From: DASWOJ01 sp964250755
Lineage (GTDB): Bacteria > Pseudomonadota > Alphaproteobacteria > Acetobacterales > Acetobacteraceae
Direction: 5' to 3'
Assembly: GCA_964250755.1 (NCBI GenBank)
Contig: CAXUHB010000019.1
Span: 5,053-69,052, forward strand
Length of the DNA stretch: 64,000 nt
Part shown: piece by piece, positions 31,959 through 40,766 of the stretch
Layout: the number at the start of each line of letters is the position of its first letter
Position numbering within the stretch: position 1 is the stretch's first letter
The notes under the pieces: generated by a model
The model's database searches: none
The model's input: only the letters and a program-made list of their open reading frames with translations
What the model was told of the DNA's origin: nothing
Translations under genes and position numbers: made by a program

Positions 31959-33536
31959 ATGCCGGATGCGCTGCCTGCCCTGACTGACCATGCCGCTCCC
32001 GCGCCGGCCACCCCCGCGCTTTCCATAGGGGATGCCCGCCCGTCCTACACGCACCAGCAGGTGCTCCGCGTTGTCACCGGCATCATGCTCTGCATCCTGC
32101 TGGCGGCGCTGGATCAGACCGTGGTCATCCCCGCGGTCCCGGCCATCGCGTCGGACCTGGGCGCGTTCGGGCACCTGTCCTGGATCGTGACCGCCTACCT
32201 GCTGACCAGCACGGCCATGACGCCGATCATCGGCAAGCTGTCCGACATCTACGGACGACGGGCGCTGCTGCTGCCGTCCCTGGCGCTGTTCATCGCCGCC
32301 AGCATGCTGTGCGGCTTCGCCCAGTCCCTGCCGCAGCTGATCGGTGCGCGGGCGCTGCAAGGGCTGGGCGGGGCCGGGCTGATGAGCATGGCGCAGGCGG
32401 CGGTCGCGGACGTGGTCGCTCCGCGGGAGCGCGGGCGCTACCAGGGCTACATGGCGTCCATGTGGGGGGTCGCGTCCATCGCAGGGCCGGTGGTGGGGGG
32501 GTGGGCGACCGACCACCTGTCCTGGCGCTGGGTGTTCTGGGCCAACCTGCCGTTGGGGCTGGCGGCGATGTGGCTGTGCAGCCGGGCGCTGCTGACCATC
32601 CAGAAGGAGCGGCAGCCCGCCCGCATAGATGCCCTCGGCGCGGCGCTGCTGGCCGCGGGCGTCACGGCCTTGCTGCTGACGCTGAGCTGGGGCGGGGTGG
32701 AGTTCCCGTGGCTCTCGGCGCCGGTCCTTGGCGCGGCCGTGCTGGGCGCGCTGCTGCTGGCGGCGCTGGCGTGGCAGGAGCGCCGGGCGCCGGACCCGAT
32801 CCTACCGCCGCGGCTGTTCGGGCACCCGGTGTTCCTGCGCGGAGTGGCCATCGCCTTCCTGTCGTCGCTGGGGCTGTTCGGCGCGACGTTCCTGCTGCCG
32901 CTGTTCTTCCAGTTGTCGCTGGGCGCGGACGCGTCGCGGTCGGGGCTGCTGGTGATGCCGTTCCTTGCAGCGACGGTGGTGGGTGCGATGCTGTCAGGGC
33001 AGGCGGCGCGGCGGATCGGGCGGACCCGCGGGATCATCCTGACCGGCGTCGGGTCGTCCGCGTTGGCCTTCGCCGGGCTGGCGCTGATGGCCGGCCATGC
33101 GCCGCTGTGGGCGGTGCTGCCCTGCACCTTCGTGCTCGGCGCCGGCATCGGCGGCACGATGCCGAGCGTGATGATGCAGGTGCAGAATGCCGCTCCCTAC
33201 CGCGACGTGGGTGCGGCGACGGGGTCGCTGCTGTTCCTGCGCTCGATGGGCGGAGCGTTCGGCAGCACCTTGGTTGGGTCGCTGGTGGCGATGCGCTTCG
33301 CGGCGGGACTGCGGGCGGCGGGATTGCCGGGGGACGTGGATCTGGGTTCGCTGCGCGGCGGGGCAGGGGCGCTTGGCCCGGCGCTGACCCAGGCGCGCGA
33401 CGCGCTCACGGCCGGGTTCGGGTTGTCGTTCGGCGTTTGCGCGGGGGTGATGGTGCTGGCCGTGGTGGTCGCTGCCGGGATGCAGGACGTGCAGCTTCGG
33501 TCCGGCGCCCCGGCGCCGCGCGGCATCGGCCACTAG
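31959..33536 (+). CDS. DHA2-family MFS multidrug exporter (EmrB/QacA type)
   Basis: A 525-residue membrane protein with about 14 helices that should export drugs or metabolites by proton antiport. LLAALDQTVVIPAVPAIASDLG is the DHA2 motif D1, GKLSDIYGRRALLL motif A, and GRYQGYMASMWGVASIAGPVVGGWATD motif C. No EmrA-type periplasmic adaptor or TetR regulator gene is adjacent. The substrate is unknown. Confidence 0.93.
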   Translation: MPDALPALTDHAAPAPATPALSIGDARPSYTHQQVLRVVTGIMLCILLAALDQTVVIPAVPAIASDLGAFGHLSWIVTAYLLTSTAMTPIIGKLSDIYGRRALLLPSLALFIAASMLCGFAQSLPQLIGARALQGLGGAGLMSMAQAAVADVVAPRERGRYQGYMASMWGVASIAGPVVGGWATDHLSWRWVFWANLPLGLAAMWLCSRALLTIQKERQPARIDALGAALLAAGVTALLLTLSWGGVEFPWLSAPVLGAAVLGALLLAALAWQERRAPDPILPPRLFGHPVFLRGVAIAFLSSLGLFGATFLLPLFFQLSLGADASRSGLLVMPFLAATVVGAMLSGQAARRIGRTRGIILTGVGSSALAFAGLALMAGHAPLWAVLPCTFVLGAGIGGTMPSVMMQVQNAAPYRDVGAATGSLLFLRSMGGAFGSTLVGSLVAMRFAAGLRAAGLPGDVDLGSLRGGAGALGPALTQARDALTAGFGLSFGVCAGVMVLAVVVAAGMQDVQLRSGAPAPRGIGH

Positions 33537-33573
33537 CGCGGCGGCGCGGGACCGAACACGGTGCCGCCGACCG

Positions 33574-33756
33574 CTAACGCGGCGGCGCGTCCACGGGCGC
33601 GCAGTTGGACCGGCCCGCCTGCACGCAGTCCTGGATGGCCGAGGCGCCCCGCAGCGCGCCGGTGACCCACAGCGCGCCGCTGAGCAGGGCGGCGAGCAGC
33701 AGGATGGCGGCGACTGCCTGCCGCCGGGGTCCGGGATCGTGGCCGTCGCTCAACAT
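33574..33756 (-). CDS. Small single-helix membrane protein
   Basis: A 60-residue protein with one hydrophobic helix (AVAAILLLAALLSGALWVTGAL) and a short tail with two Cys (IQDCVQAGRSNCAP) predicted outside the membrane. The ATG at 33756 has ACGGAG upstream. It is convergent with the MFS gene and divergent from the hydrolase gene. Function unknown; the paired Cys suggests a disulfide. Confidence 0.65.
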   Translation of the reverse strand: MLSDGHDPGPRRQAVAAILLLAALLSGALWVTGALRGASAIQDCVQAGRSNCAPVDAPPR

Positions 33757-33828
33757 CCGCTCCGTGAAATATGCAGGGTCCGCCGCATCAGGTTGACAGC
33801 GCAACCCCGGCACCGGCTTAACCGTGCC

Positions 33829-34701
33829 ATGCGCCTTCGTCACCTCCTGAGTGCCGCCTTGCTGGGCGTCCTGATGCTGGGCGCCCTGCCGGCACGCCCG
33901 GCAGCGGCGCTGGAGAGCAGCTACTTCCGCACGTCCGACGGGGTGCGGCTGCACGTGCTGATCGCCGGGCCGCCGGGCTCTCCGACGATGGTGCTGGTGC
34001 CGGGATGGACGATGCCGGCGTGGATTTTCCAGCCGCAGATCGCGGAGTTCTCGCGCCGCTACCGCGTAGTGGCGCTGGACCCGCGCGGCCAGGGCGACAG
34101 CGAGGTCGCGCCCGGCGGCTACGACCAGACCCGGCGCGGGCAGGACATCGCCGAGCTGATCGCGCTGCTGGGGCCGCGCCCGGTGCTGCTGGCGGGGTGG
34201 TCGCTGGGCGTGCTGGACAGCTTGGCCTACGTCCACCAGTACGGGGATGGGCGCCTGGCGGGGCTGGTGCTGATTGACAACTCGGTCGGGGAGGATCCGC
34301 CGCCGGTGCCGAGCCGCCTGCCGGCCAGGGGCGGCCCGCGCGTGGCGCGGGAGGTGCAGATGCGGAACTTCGTGCGCGGCATGTTCCGCAGCTCCCCCGG
34401 GGAAGCCTACCTGGCGCAGTTGACGGCCACGGCACTGCGCACGCCGCCGGACGCTGCCGGACGGCTGCTGAGCTACCCGGTGCCGCGCAGCTACTGGCGG
34501 GACGCCGTGTGGTCCCTGCAGAAGCCGATCCTGTATGTGGTCCGCCCACGCTTCGCGGCGCAGGCGGCCAACCTGCAGGACCACCAGCCGCTGGCCGAGA
34601 CCGCGCTGTTCGAGTCCGCCGGCCATGCGCTGTTCGTGGACGAACCTGGGCGGTTCAACGCGCTGCTGCAGGACTTCATCCGCCGCCGGGTCTGGCCATG
34701 A
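33829..34701 (+). CDS. Exported alpha/beta hydrolase
   Basis: A 290-residue serine hydrolase with a Sec signal peptide (LLSAALLGVLMLGALPARPAAA). The nucleophile elbow is GWSLG, the oxyanion region is LVPGWTMPAWIFQPQI, an acid candidate is in GLVLIDNSVGED, and the catalytic His is in ESAGHALFVDEPGRF near the C-terminus. It therefore acts in the periplasm. Its stop overlaps the start of the membrane aminopropyltransferase-like gene (ATGA). Substrate unknown. Confidence 0.88.
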   Translation: MRLRHLLSAALLGVLMLGALPARPAAALESSYFRTSDGVRLHVLIAGPPGSPTMVLVPGWTMPAWIFQPQIAEFSRRYRVVALDPRGQGDSEVAPGGYDQTRRGQDIAELIALLGPRPVLLAGWSLGVLDSLAYVHQYGDGRLAGLVLIDNSVGEDPPPVPSRLPARGGPRVAREVQMRNFVRGMFRSSPGEAYLAQLTATALRTPPDAAGRLLSYPVPRSYWRDAVWSLQKPILYVVRPRFAAQAANLQDHQPLAETALFESAGHALFVDEPGRFNALLQDFIRRRVWP

Positions 34702-37172
34702 CACTGGCGATGACGGGGACGGGCACAGTTGCGGGGGGCCGCATGTCGTTGTGGCCGCTGTTCCTGATCTCGGGGGCGGCGGTCGGGCTGGAGATTGCGC
34801 TGACCCGCTACTTCGCGGTCGCGAAGTGGTCGGAGTATGGATACTGGGTCATCTCCATCGTCATGGTTGGGTTCGCGCTCAGCGGCGTGACCATCGCGCT
34901 GGCGCGGGACTGGGCGGTGCGGCATGGGCCGGCGTTCCTGCGGGCGGCCCCGGCGCTGCTGGTGCTGACGGCGGCGGGGGGATACTGGGGCACCACCGCC
35001 AACCCGTTCAACCCGCTGCAATTGCAGAACGCGGTGACGTTCGTGCCGCAGTTGGGCAACATTGCACTGTACTATGCGGTGCTGCTGCCGTTCTTCTACC
35101 TGACGGGACTGTATATCAGCATCACTTTCGTGCTGAACGCGGACCGGGTGGGCCTGGTGTATGGCTACGACCTGACCGGGGCCGGGGCCGGTGCGGCGCT
35201 GGTGCTGGGGCTGATGGCGGTGCTGCATCCGTTCCAGCTCGTCGCGGCGCTGCTGGTGCTGCTGGCCGCCACCGGCCTGTTCGGCACGCGGCCTTGGCGC
35301 ACCGGGCTGGCAGCGCTCGCGGCGCTCGTGGCCAGCGAGGCCGCGCTGCTGCTGGACAACCGGGCAGACTACAACGACTTCAAGGCGATCTATGCCCCCT
35401 CGCACGTCCCGGATGCGAAGCAGGTGGCCGAGGTCCGCTCGCCGCGCGGGCTGTATGCGCTGATGGATGATTTCACCGAGCGCGCGGACATGGACGTGTC
35501 CAACAACGCGGGCCTGCTGGGCGTCCCCGGGCCGCCGCAGTCCTTTGGGCTGTATCGCGATGGCAACCGCATCGCCGCGCTGCCGCGCCCTGGCGGCTTG
35601 GATGCAGGCTACGCCCCGGCGGCGCTGGACGCGCTGCCCTACCGTCTGCTGCCAGGCGCCCGCGTGCTGCTGGCCGGCAGCAGCGGCGGCTTCCGCGTGG
35701 CGCAGGCGCTGGCCTTGGACGCAGCGAAGGTGGACGTGCTGGAGCCGGACCCGGTGATCCTGGGCGCGCTGCGCCGCGGCCTTGGCCCGTCGCCGGCGCT
35801 GGCGCCCGACCCCCGCGTGCGGCTGCTGCCGGACAGTCCGCTCGCCGCCGTGCGGGGCGGGGCCTCATACGACCTGGTGGACCTGTCGGCGGACTTCCTG
35901 GACGCAGGGGAGGCCAACGCCGCCGCCTACACGGCAGAGGCGATGGAGCGCTACCTTGGCGCGCTGGCGCCCAATGGCTTGGTGTCCATCCCTGTCTCCA
36001 TCCGCGAGTTCCCGGTCTATGCCGTGCGCGTGCTGGCCACCGTGCGGGAGGCGCTGCGCCGCCGCGGCGCGTCCGACCCGGCAGCGCACGCCGTCGTCTA
36101 TCGCTCCGCCTGGAACCTCCGCATCCTCATCGCCAACCAGCCCTGGACGGCGGAGCGCATCGCCGCGGTGCGCGCGTTTTGCGACGAACGCTCCTTCGAC
36201 GTGTCCTACTACTCCGGCATGGACGTCGTGGCCGCGCGCGCCGCGATCTACAACGATCTGCCGGCTGTCAGCTTCTCCACCGGCCAGGTCACGTCCGGCG
36301 CGGGGTCGGAGGACGCGGTGGCGGACGAGGCCGGGGCGGTGCTGCGCGGGGAGGCCAGCGAGTCCCAGGACGCCTTCAACCTGTCCCCGATCACGCTGGA
36401 CCGTCCGTTCTACTACTCGGTGCTGCGGCTGATGGAGATGCCGCTGATCCTGAAGCGGCTGGAGATGCTGCCACAGCCGGAGGTTGGCCAGTTGGTGAAC
36501 CTGGCGGTGCTGGCGCAGGCCGCGGTGATCGCGCTGCTGGTGCTGGCGGTGCCGCTGTTCTCCCGGGGGATCATGGGGCGGCAGGCGCGCGGGGCGGGGA
36601 TGCTACGGCCCATCGTCTATTTCGCCTCGCTCGGCCTGGGCTTCCTGTTCATCGAGATATTCCTGATCGAGAAGGCCAGCCTGTACCTGAACGATCGGAC
36701 CAGCGCTTTCGCCCTGGTGCTGACGGGGATGCTGGTGTTCTCCGGCCTGGGCAGCCTGCTGGCGGACCGGGTGCGGCAGGCCGGCATCGCGCTGTCAGCC
36801 GCCGTGGTGGTGGGGTGGTGCCTGCTGATGCTGGCGGGGCTGGAGCCGGCGCTGCTGGCGACCCTGGGGCTGCCTTGGGCGGTGCGCGCGGGGCTGGTGC
36901 TGCTGGTGATCGCGCCGGTGTCGCTGGCGCTGGGCCTGCCGTTCCCGCTGGGGCTGGCGCGGGCCGGCGCGGCGGGCGGCGGGTTCCTGCCCTGGGCCTG
37001 GGGGCTGAACGGCGCCTTCTCCGTCGTGGCCACGCCGCTCGCCAACCTTGTCGCCGTGCAGTCCGGGTTCGACCGGGTCCTGCTGGCGGCGGCGCTGCTC
37101 TATGTCCTGACCTACGCCGCCTATCCCTCAGTACGAAAGAAACCGCAGTGGCAACCAGTTCCCTCCATCTGA
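34698..37172 (+). CDS. Membrane protein with spermidine-synthase-like domain, probably non-catalytic
   Basis: An 824-residue protein. About seven N-terminal helices (residues 15-220) and six C-terminal helices (650-810) flank a cytosolic or periplasmic SpeE-like Rossmann domain (about 320-540). In the SAM motif VLLAGSSGGFRVAQ the usual Gly-Asp-Gly is Ser-Gly-Gly, and the catalytic DSTDP-type loop is replaced by DLSADF, so ordinary aminopropyl transfer is unlikely. It is overlapped at both ends by genes for exported proteins (hydrolase, isoaspartate methyltransferase). A true SpeE is encoded separately at 57117. It may bind or move a SAM-like ligand, but this is speculation. Confidence 0.85.
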   Translation: MTLAMTGTGTVAGGRMSLWPLFLISGAAVGLEIALTRYFAVAKWSEYGYWVISIVMVGFALSGVTIALARDWAVRHGPAFLRAAPALLVLTAAGGYWGTTANPFNPLQLQNAVTFVPQLGNIALYYAVLLPFFYLTGLYISITFVLNADRVGLVYGYDLTGAGAGAALVLGLMAVLHPFQLVAALLVLLAATGLFGTRPWRTGLAALAALVASEAALLLDNRADYNDFKAIYAPSHVPDAKQVAEVRSPRGLYALMDDFTERADMDVSNNAGLLGVPGPPQSFGLYRDGNRIAALPRPGGLDAGYAPAALDALPYRLLPGARVLLAGSSGGFRVAQALALDAAKVDVLEPDPVILGALRRGLGPSPALAPDPRVRLLPDSPLAAVRGGASYDLVDLSADFLDAGEANAAAYTAEAMERYLGALAPNGLVSIPVSIREFPVYAVRVLATVREALRRRGASDPAAHAVVYRSAWNLRILIANQPWTAERIAAVRAFCDERSFDVSYYSGMDVVAARAAIYNDLPAVSFSTGQVTSGAGSEDAVADEAGAVLRGEASESQDAFNLSPITLDRPFYYSVLRLMEMPLILKRLEMLPQPEVGQLVNLAVLAQAAVIALLVLAVPLFSRGIMGRQARGAGMLRPIVYFASLGLGFLFIEIFLIEKASLYLNDRTSAFALVLTGMLVFSGLGSLLADRVRQAGIALSAAVVVGWCLLMLAGLEPALLATLGLPWAVRAGLVLLVIAPVSLALGLPFPLGLARAGAAGGGFLPWAWGLNGAFSVVATPLANLVAVQSGFDRVLLAAALLYVLTYAAYPSVRKKPQWQPVPSI

Positions 37173-38092
37173 CCCGGCGCGGCGCGCTCGGCGGCGCCCT
37201 GGCCGGCGGCGCCGCACTGGCCCTGCCGCCCCGCGCCCTGGCCGCCCCGGGCGGTTCCCTGGGCGCTCCCTGGACGCGGGAGGCCTACATGGAGGCGATG
37301 CGCCGCTCCGGACGCCCGACCGACCTGACCGAGGCGCAGTTCCAGGCGATCCAGGCGCGCAAGCCCGCGGCGCTGCGGCGGATCGAGTCCTACTTGAAGG
37401 ACCGCCTGGGCGCCGCCGACCCGGCGGTGATGCGCGCCTTTGCGGAGGTGCCGCGCGAATACTACCACTACAGCTACCCTGACCGGCGCAGCCAGTCCGG
37501 CGTCGCCTACGAGGAGGATCCGAAGCCCTGGGCGCTCGGCTACGGCAGCGCACTGTCGGATTACCTCGGCCAGGCCTACATGACCCAGGTCTGCAAGCCG
37601 CAGCCCGGCGACGTGACGCTGGAAATCGGCACCGGCAGCGGCTTCCAGAGCAGCCTGCTGTCCCGCATCGTCAAGCGCAGCCACTCCATCGAGATCATCG
37701 AGCCGCTGGGCCAGGCCGTCGGCAAGATCTTCGCGCCGCTGGGCTACGACAACGTCGAAAGCCGGGTGGGCGACGGCTACTTCGGCTGGCCGGAGGTCAA
37801 GGAGGGGTTCGACATCATCATCATGACCTGCGCCGCGCAGTATGCGCCGCCGGAGCTGTTCCGGCAGCTCAAGCCCGGCGGGCGGATGCTGATTCCCATC
37901 GGGCAGCCGTTCAAGCGCGGGCAGTATCTGTATGTCTATGCCAAGGACGAGGACGGGAAGGTGCGCTCGCGCAAGGACGTGGGAGTTTACTTCATCCCGA
38001 TGACGGGTGCGATGATGAACCGGCCCAAGCCCGCCGGTGCCGCGGCGGCCGTGCCGGAGGGTGCCGAGGTGCTGCCGAGCAAGCCCGAGTAG
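37148..38092 (+). CDS. Exported protein-L-isoaspartate O-methyltransferase family protein
   Basis: A 314-residue Pcm-fold SAM methyltransferase behind a Tat signal (LTRRGALGGALAGGAALALPPRALAAP). Motif I is VTLEIGTGSGFQSSLLSRIV, and GYGSALSDYLGQAYMTQVCKPQPGD corresponds to the isoaspartyl-binding loop. Cytosolic Pcm repairs aged proteins; export is uncommon since SAM is cytosolic. The start is GTG at 37148, overlapping the upstream membrane gene by 25 nt; an ATG that keeps the signal peptide is not available. Confidence 0.85.
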   Translation: MATSSLHLTRRGALGGALAGGAALALPPRALAAPGGSLGAPWTREAYMEAMRRSGRPTDLTEAQFQAIQARKPAALRRIESYLKDRLGAADPAVMRAFAEVPREYYHYSYPDRRSQSGVAYEEDPKPWALGYGSALSDYLGQAYMTQVCKPQPGDVTLEIGTGSGFQSSLLSRIVKRSHSIEIIEPLGQAVGKIFAPLGYDNVESRVGDGYFGWPEVKEGFDIIIMTCAAQYAPPELFRQLKPGGRMLIPIGQPFKRGQYLYVYAKDEDGKVRSRKDVGVYFIPMTGAMMNRPKPAGAAAAVPEGAEVLPSKPE

Positions 38093-38100
38093 AGGACGCC

Positions 38101-38250
38101 TGCTCCCTCTTCCTCCGGGAGAGGGTTGGGGTGAGGGAGGCCGCACGGGCCGCGCCGTCCCTGGACGGCACGGCGGGTTGGTGGATCATAGGCCAGCGCT
38201 GCTAGATTTCCCTCACCCCGGCCCTCTCCCGGAGGGAGAGGGGGCAGGCA
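38101..38250. repeat. Family-A composite inverted repeat, copy 3
   Basis: Arms TGCTCCCTCTTCCTCCGGGA.. and ..CTCTCCCGGAGGGAGAGGGG with 70 bp between. It occupies almost the entire space between the two convergent genes, where it could end both transcripts. Confidence 0.9.
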
Positions 38251-38253
38251 GTC

Positions 38254-38628
38254 CTACGCCCGGGTCAGCAGCGCTACTGCCGCGGGATCGGGGCGGGGCC
38301 GGCCGGCTGCGCCGTAGCGGGCGGCGCCGCGCAGGCCGGCTTCGCGCGCTGCGCCGGCCACCAGGCGCAGCACGCGGTCCTGCACATCCAGGGCGCGGGC
38401 AAGCAAGCGGCGGTTCTCGGCGGCCAGGCCGCGGACCCGCTCCGCCTGCGCCTGCAAGCCCGGTGTTGCGCCTGCTGGGGCGGCGGACGCTGCTTCCAGC
38501 GCCGATGCGGCCGCGGCCTTCTCCAGCAGCAGCGCGGGCAAGGTGTCCAGGTCCATCGCCTGTAACGCCGCGTTCTCCGCCGCAAGCACCCGCTCCAACC
38601 GGGCGGCGGCGGCCAGCAGTGCGCTCAC
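38254..38628 (-). CDS. flgN: FlgN-like flagellar export chaperone
   Basis: A 124-residue, Ala-rich all-helical protein of FlgN size and pattern (ARLERVLAAENAALQAMDLDTLPALLLEKAAA, then AENRRLLARALDVQDRVLRLVAGAA). FlgN escorts hook-filament junction proteins to the export gate in the cytosol. Sequence identity of FlgN proteins is low, so position supports the call: its ATG overlaps the stop of the flgJ-like gene, third in the flgI operon. Confidence 0.8.
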   Translation of the reverse strand: MSALLAAAARLERVLAAENAALQAMDLDTLPALLLEKAAAASALEAASAAPAGATPGLQAQAERVRGLAAENRRLLARALDVQDRVLRLVAGAAREAGLRGAARYGAAGRPRPDPAAVALLTRA

Positions 38629-38951
38629 GACCCGGCTCCGGCGCCTTGCTGGGCGGCTTCCTGCAAGCGCAGCATGTGCTGCATCACGGGCCGGGCCAGG
38701 CCCAGCCCGCCATGCGCGGCAAGGTGCTTGGCCAGTTCCGCCGTCATCATCGGCTTCCAGGTGGCCTCGGCCTCGCCGCCGCCGAACGGCCCCTTGGAGG
38801 CGTCCACGGAGTCGAAGATGGGTGCGAGGAGCTGGGTCAGCGCCATCGCCTCGAAGTCCTGGGCGGACTTGGCCACCTTGGCAACCTGCTCGGGGGGCAA
38901 GGTGGTTGCTGGCGTGGTTACCGGGACAGTTGCCGGGGCAGTTGTGGTCAT
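38625..38951 (-). CDS. flgJ: Flagellar rod-binding protein (FlgJ N-terminal/CheL type)
   Basis: A 108-residue protein equal to the rod-scaffolding domain of FlgJ, without the muramidase domain, as is normal in Alphaproteobacteria. KSAQDFEAMALTQLLAPIFDSVD and FGGGEAEATWKPMMTAELAKHLAAHGGLGLA are diagnostic. The Thr/Pro-rich start is disordered. GAGGAGA stands before the ATG. It lies 11 nt after flgI. In the periplasm it would guide rod assembly. Confidence 0.9.
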   Translation of the reverse strand: MTTTAPATVPVTTPATTLPPEQVAKVAKSAQDFEAMALTQLLAPIFDSVDASKGPFGGGEAEATWKPMMTAELAKHLAAHGGLGLARPVMQHMLRLQEAAQQGAGAGS

Positions 38952-38962
38952 GCCGGTCTCCT

Positions 38963-40072
38963 CTATCGGACTTGCAGGTCGGCTTGCAGGGCGCCTGCGG
39001 CCTTGATGGATTGCAGGATGCTGATCATGTCGCGCGGCCCGACGCCCAGGGCGTTCAGGCTGGCCACCAGGTCGCGCAGGGTGACGCCGCCGCGCAGGAT
39101 GCCCAGGCGCTTGTCGCTGCTGTCGTCCACCTGGACGTTCGTGCGCGGGACGACGGCGGTGCGCCCGCCCGACAGCGCCTCGGGCTGGCTCGCCTGGGGA
39201 GTCTCGGTCACGCGGATCGTCAGGTTGCCCTGGGCGATGGCGACGGTGCTGATGCGGACGTTGGCGCCCATGACGATGGTGCCGCTGGCCTCGTCTATGA
39301 CGACGACGGCGGGGCTGTCCGGCTCGACCCGCAGGTCCTCGATGCGGGCCAGCACGTCCACCGGGTCCTGTCCGTTCAGCGCCAGGGTGACGGTGCGGTG
39401 GTCGGTGGCGCGGGCGCCTGCGCCGCCCAGCCGGCGGTTGATGGCGTCCGCGATGCGGCGTGCGGTGGTCAGGTCGGGGTTGCGGAGGCCCAGGCGCAGC
39501 GCGGCGCGGCTGGCGAGCTGGAACGGCACCTCCCGCTCCACCGTCGCGCCGTTGGCGATGCGGGCCGACGTGGGCACGTTGCGCGTCACGCTGGCGGCGG
39601 CGCCCCGGGCGGCGATGGCGCCGGTCGCCAGCGCCCCCTGGGACACCGCATAGACCTCCCCGTCCGCGCCCAGCAGCGGCGTGACCAGCAGGGTGCCGCC
39701 GGCCAGGTCCTTGGCGTCTCCCAGGGCTGAGACCGCCACGTCTATGCGGCTGCCGCTGCGGGCGAAGGCGGGCAGGTTGGCCGTTACCATCACGGCGGCG
39801 ACGTTCTTGGTCTGCAGCTTGGATTCCTGGTCCCGCGTGTTGACGCCCAGGCGCTCCAGCATGCCGATCAGGGACTGGCGGGTGAAGACGGCGCTGTCCA
39901 GCCGGTCCCCGGTGCCGTTCAGGCCGACGACCAGGCCATAGCCGACAAGCTGGTTGTCGCGAACGCCTTCGACATCGGCGATGTCCTTGATCCGCACCTG
40001 CGCCGCGGCGGGGAGGGATGCGCCGGTCAGGGCGGCGAGCAGCGCCAGCGTGAGGAGGATGCAGCGGGGCAG
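38963..40072 (-). CDS. flgI: Flagellar P-ring protein
   Basis: A 369-residue P-ring subunit, secreted by Sec and assembled around the rod in the peptidoglycan layer. VRIKDIADVEGVRDNQLVGYGLVVGLNGTGD, LERLGV, KNVAAVMVTANLPAFARSGSRIDV and the C-terminal LVASLNALGVGPRDMISILQSIKAAGAL are classical FlgI. The signal peptide begins LPRCILLTLALLAALTG. No ATG, GTG or TTG fits directly before it; a CTG at 40072 is preceded at 6 nt by AAAGGA and would give the normal length. The alternative is a long basic extension from 40195. A sigma-54 promoter lies at 40132-40146. Confidence 0.93.
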   Translation of the reverse strand: MPRCILLTLALLAALTGASLPAAAQVRIKDIADVEGVRDNQLVGYGLVVGLNGTGDRLDSAVFTRQSLIGMLERLGVNTRDQESKLQTKNVAAVMVTANLPAFARSGSRIDVAVSALGDAKDLAGGTLLVTPLLGADGEVYAVSQGALATGAIAARGAAASVTRNVPTSARIANGATVEREVPFQLASRAALRLGLRNPDLTTARRIADAINRRLGGAGARATDHRTVTLALNGQDPVDVLARIEDLRVEPDSPAVVVIDEASGTIVMGANVRISTVAIAQGNLTIRVTETPQASQPEALSGGRTAVVPRTNVQVDDSSDKRLGILRGGVTLRDLVASLNALGVGPRDMISILQSIKAAGALQADLQVR

Positions 40073-40131
40073 GGCGGGTCCTTTCCAGGTTGCTAAGCAC
40101 TGCCGGGCTAGGCTGTGCCGCAAGGGGCAGC

Positions 40132-40146
40132 GCAAGCCGCGTGCCA
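40132..40146 (-). promoter_or_regulatory. Sigma-54 promoter of flgI operon
   Basis: TGGCACGCGGCTTGC on the minus strand matches the RpoN consensus TGGCAC-N5-TTGC exactly, GG-N10-GC. The start site would be near 40121, about 50 nt before flgI. The same 15-mer precedes flgF. Confidence 0.85.
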
Positions 40147-40229
40147 CCTGGCCCCGCCCGGTGCGGCGGCAGCGGATGCAGCGGCGCCCCGGCAAACCCT
40201 GCCGGGCCGGTCAAAAGGATCAGGCAGCC

Positions 40230-40673
40230 ATGGTCGTCCTGCCCACCGCGGCCCCCGTGCCGGTCCGCCTTGCGCCCACGCGGCGCAGGTCCGCGGCGTC
40301 CGGCTTCACGGTGGCGGACGAGCCGGCGCCCATGCCGGGCAGTCCGCCCGTGGCGGGCGCCGCGACGGCCGGGCTGCTGGCGCTGCAGGAAGACGCCGGC
40401 CCCTGCCCTGACCCGGCGGCGCGGGACCGTGCAGCCCTGCGGCATGGGGAGGCGCTGCTGCAGGACCTTGCCGCGCTGCAATCCGCGGTGCTGGGCGGCC
40501 GGGCCGGAGCGTTGCGGCGCCGTGCGGGGGCGCTGGACGCCGGGCCGCAGGCGGCGGACGCCGGGCTGGCCGGGGTGCTGGACGCGATCCGGACGCGGGC
40601 TGCGGTGGAGCTGGCGCGGGCGGCCCTGCGGCCTGGAAGCGACACCGAAAACTCATTTGCAACAACCCGTTGA
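40230..40673 (+). CDS. fliX: Flagellar assembly regulator FliX
   Basis: A 147-residue protein with the FliX pattern: a short RRSAASGFTV block, a disordered Pro/Ala region, then GLLALQEDA..RHGEALLQDLAALQSAVLGG and a helical end (LAGVLDAIRTRAAVELARAAL). In Caulobacter FliX couples completion of the early basal body to the sigma-54 activator FlbD. Here it is divergent from flgI, the same arrangement as in Caulobacter, and next to sigma-54 promoters. AAAGGA lies ahead of the ATG. Confidence 0.85.
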   Translation: MVVLPTAAPVPVRLAPTRRRSAASGFTVADEPAPMPGSPPVAGAATAGLLALQEDAGPCPDPAARDRAALRHGEALLQDLAALQSAVLGGRAGALRRRAGALDAGPQAADAGLAGVLDAIRTRAAVELARAALRPGSDTENSFATTR

Positions 40674-40690
40674 CACCGGCAACACCGGCC

Positions 40691-40719
40691 TTGGCGGCAT
40701 GGGGCCGCGTGGCTATAAG
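40691..40719 (+). promoter_or_regulatory. Candidate housekeeping promoter of dksA
   Basis: TTGGCG and TATAAG with 17 bp between, 48 nt before the dksA ATG. An upstream TTGACA at 40670 is at the wrong distance. Confidence 0.4.
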
Positions 40720-40766
40720 GCGCGCAACCTCACATCGGGGTGATCGTCAGCTAGGGATATTCGGCC

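Noticed and set aside
34698..37172. Annotating the membrane protein as a functional spermidine synthase
   Set aside because: The SAM-site Asp and the catalytic DSTDP-type loop are replaced, and a complete speE exists at 57117.
38101..38250. Family-A palindromes as ordinary Rho-independent terminators
   Set aside because: They lack U-tracts, are far longer than needed, and recur within operons ahead of start codons; they may still influence RNA ends.
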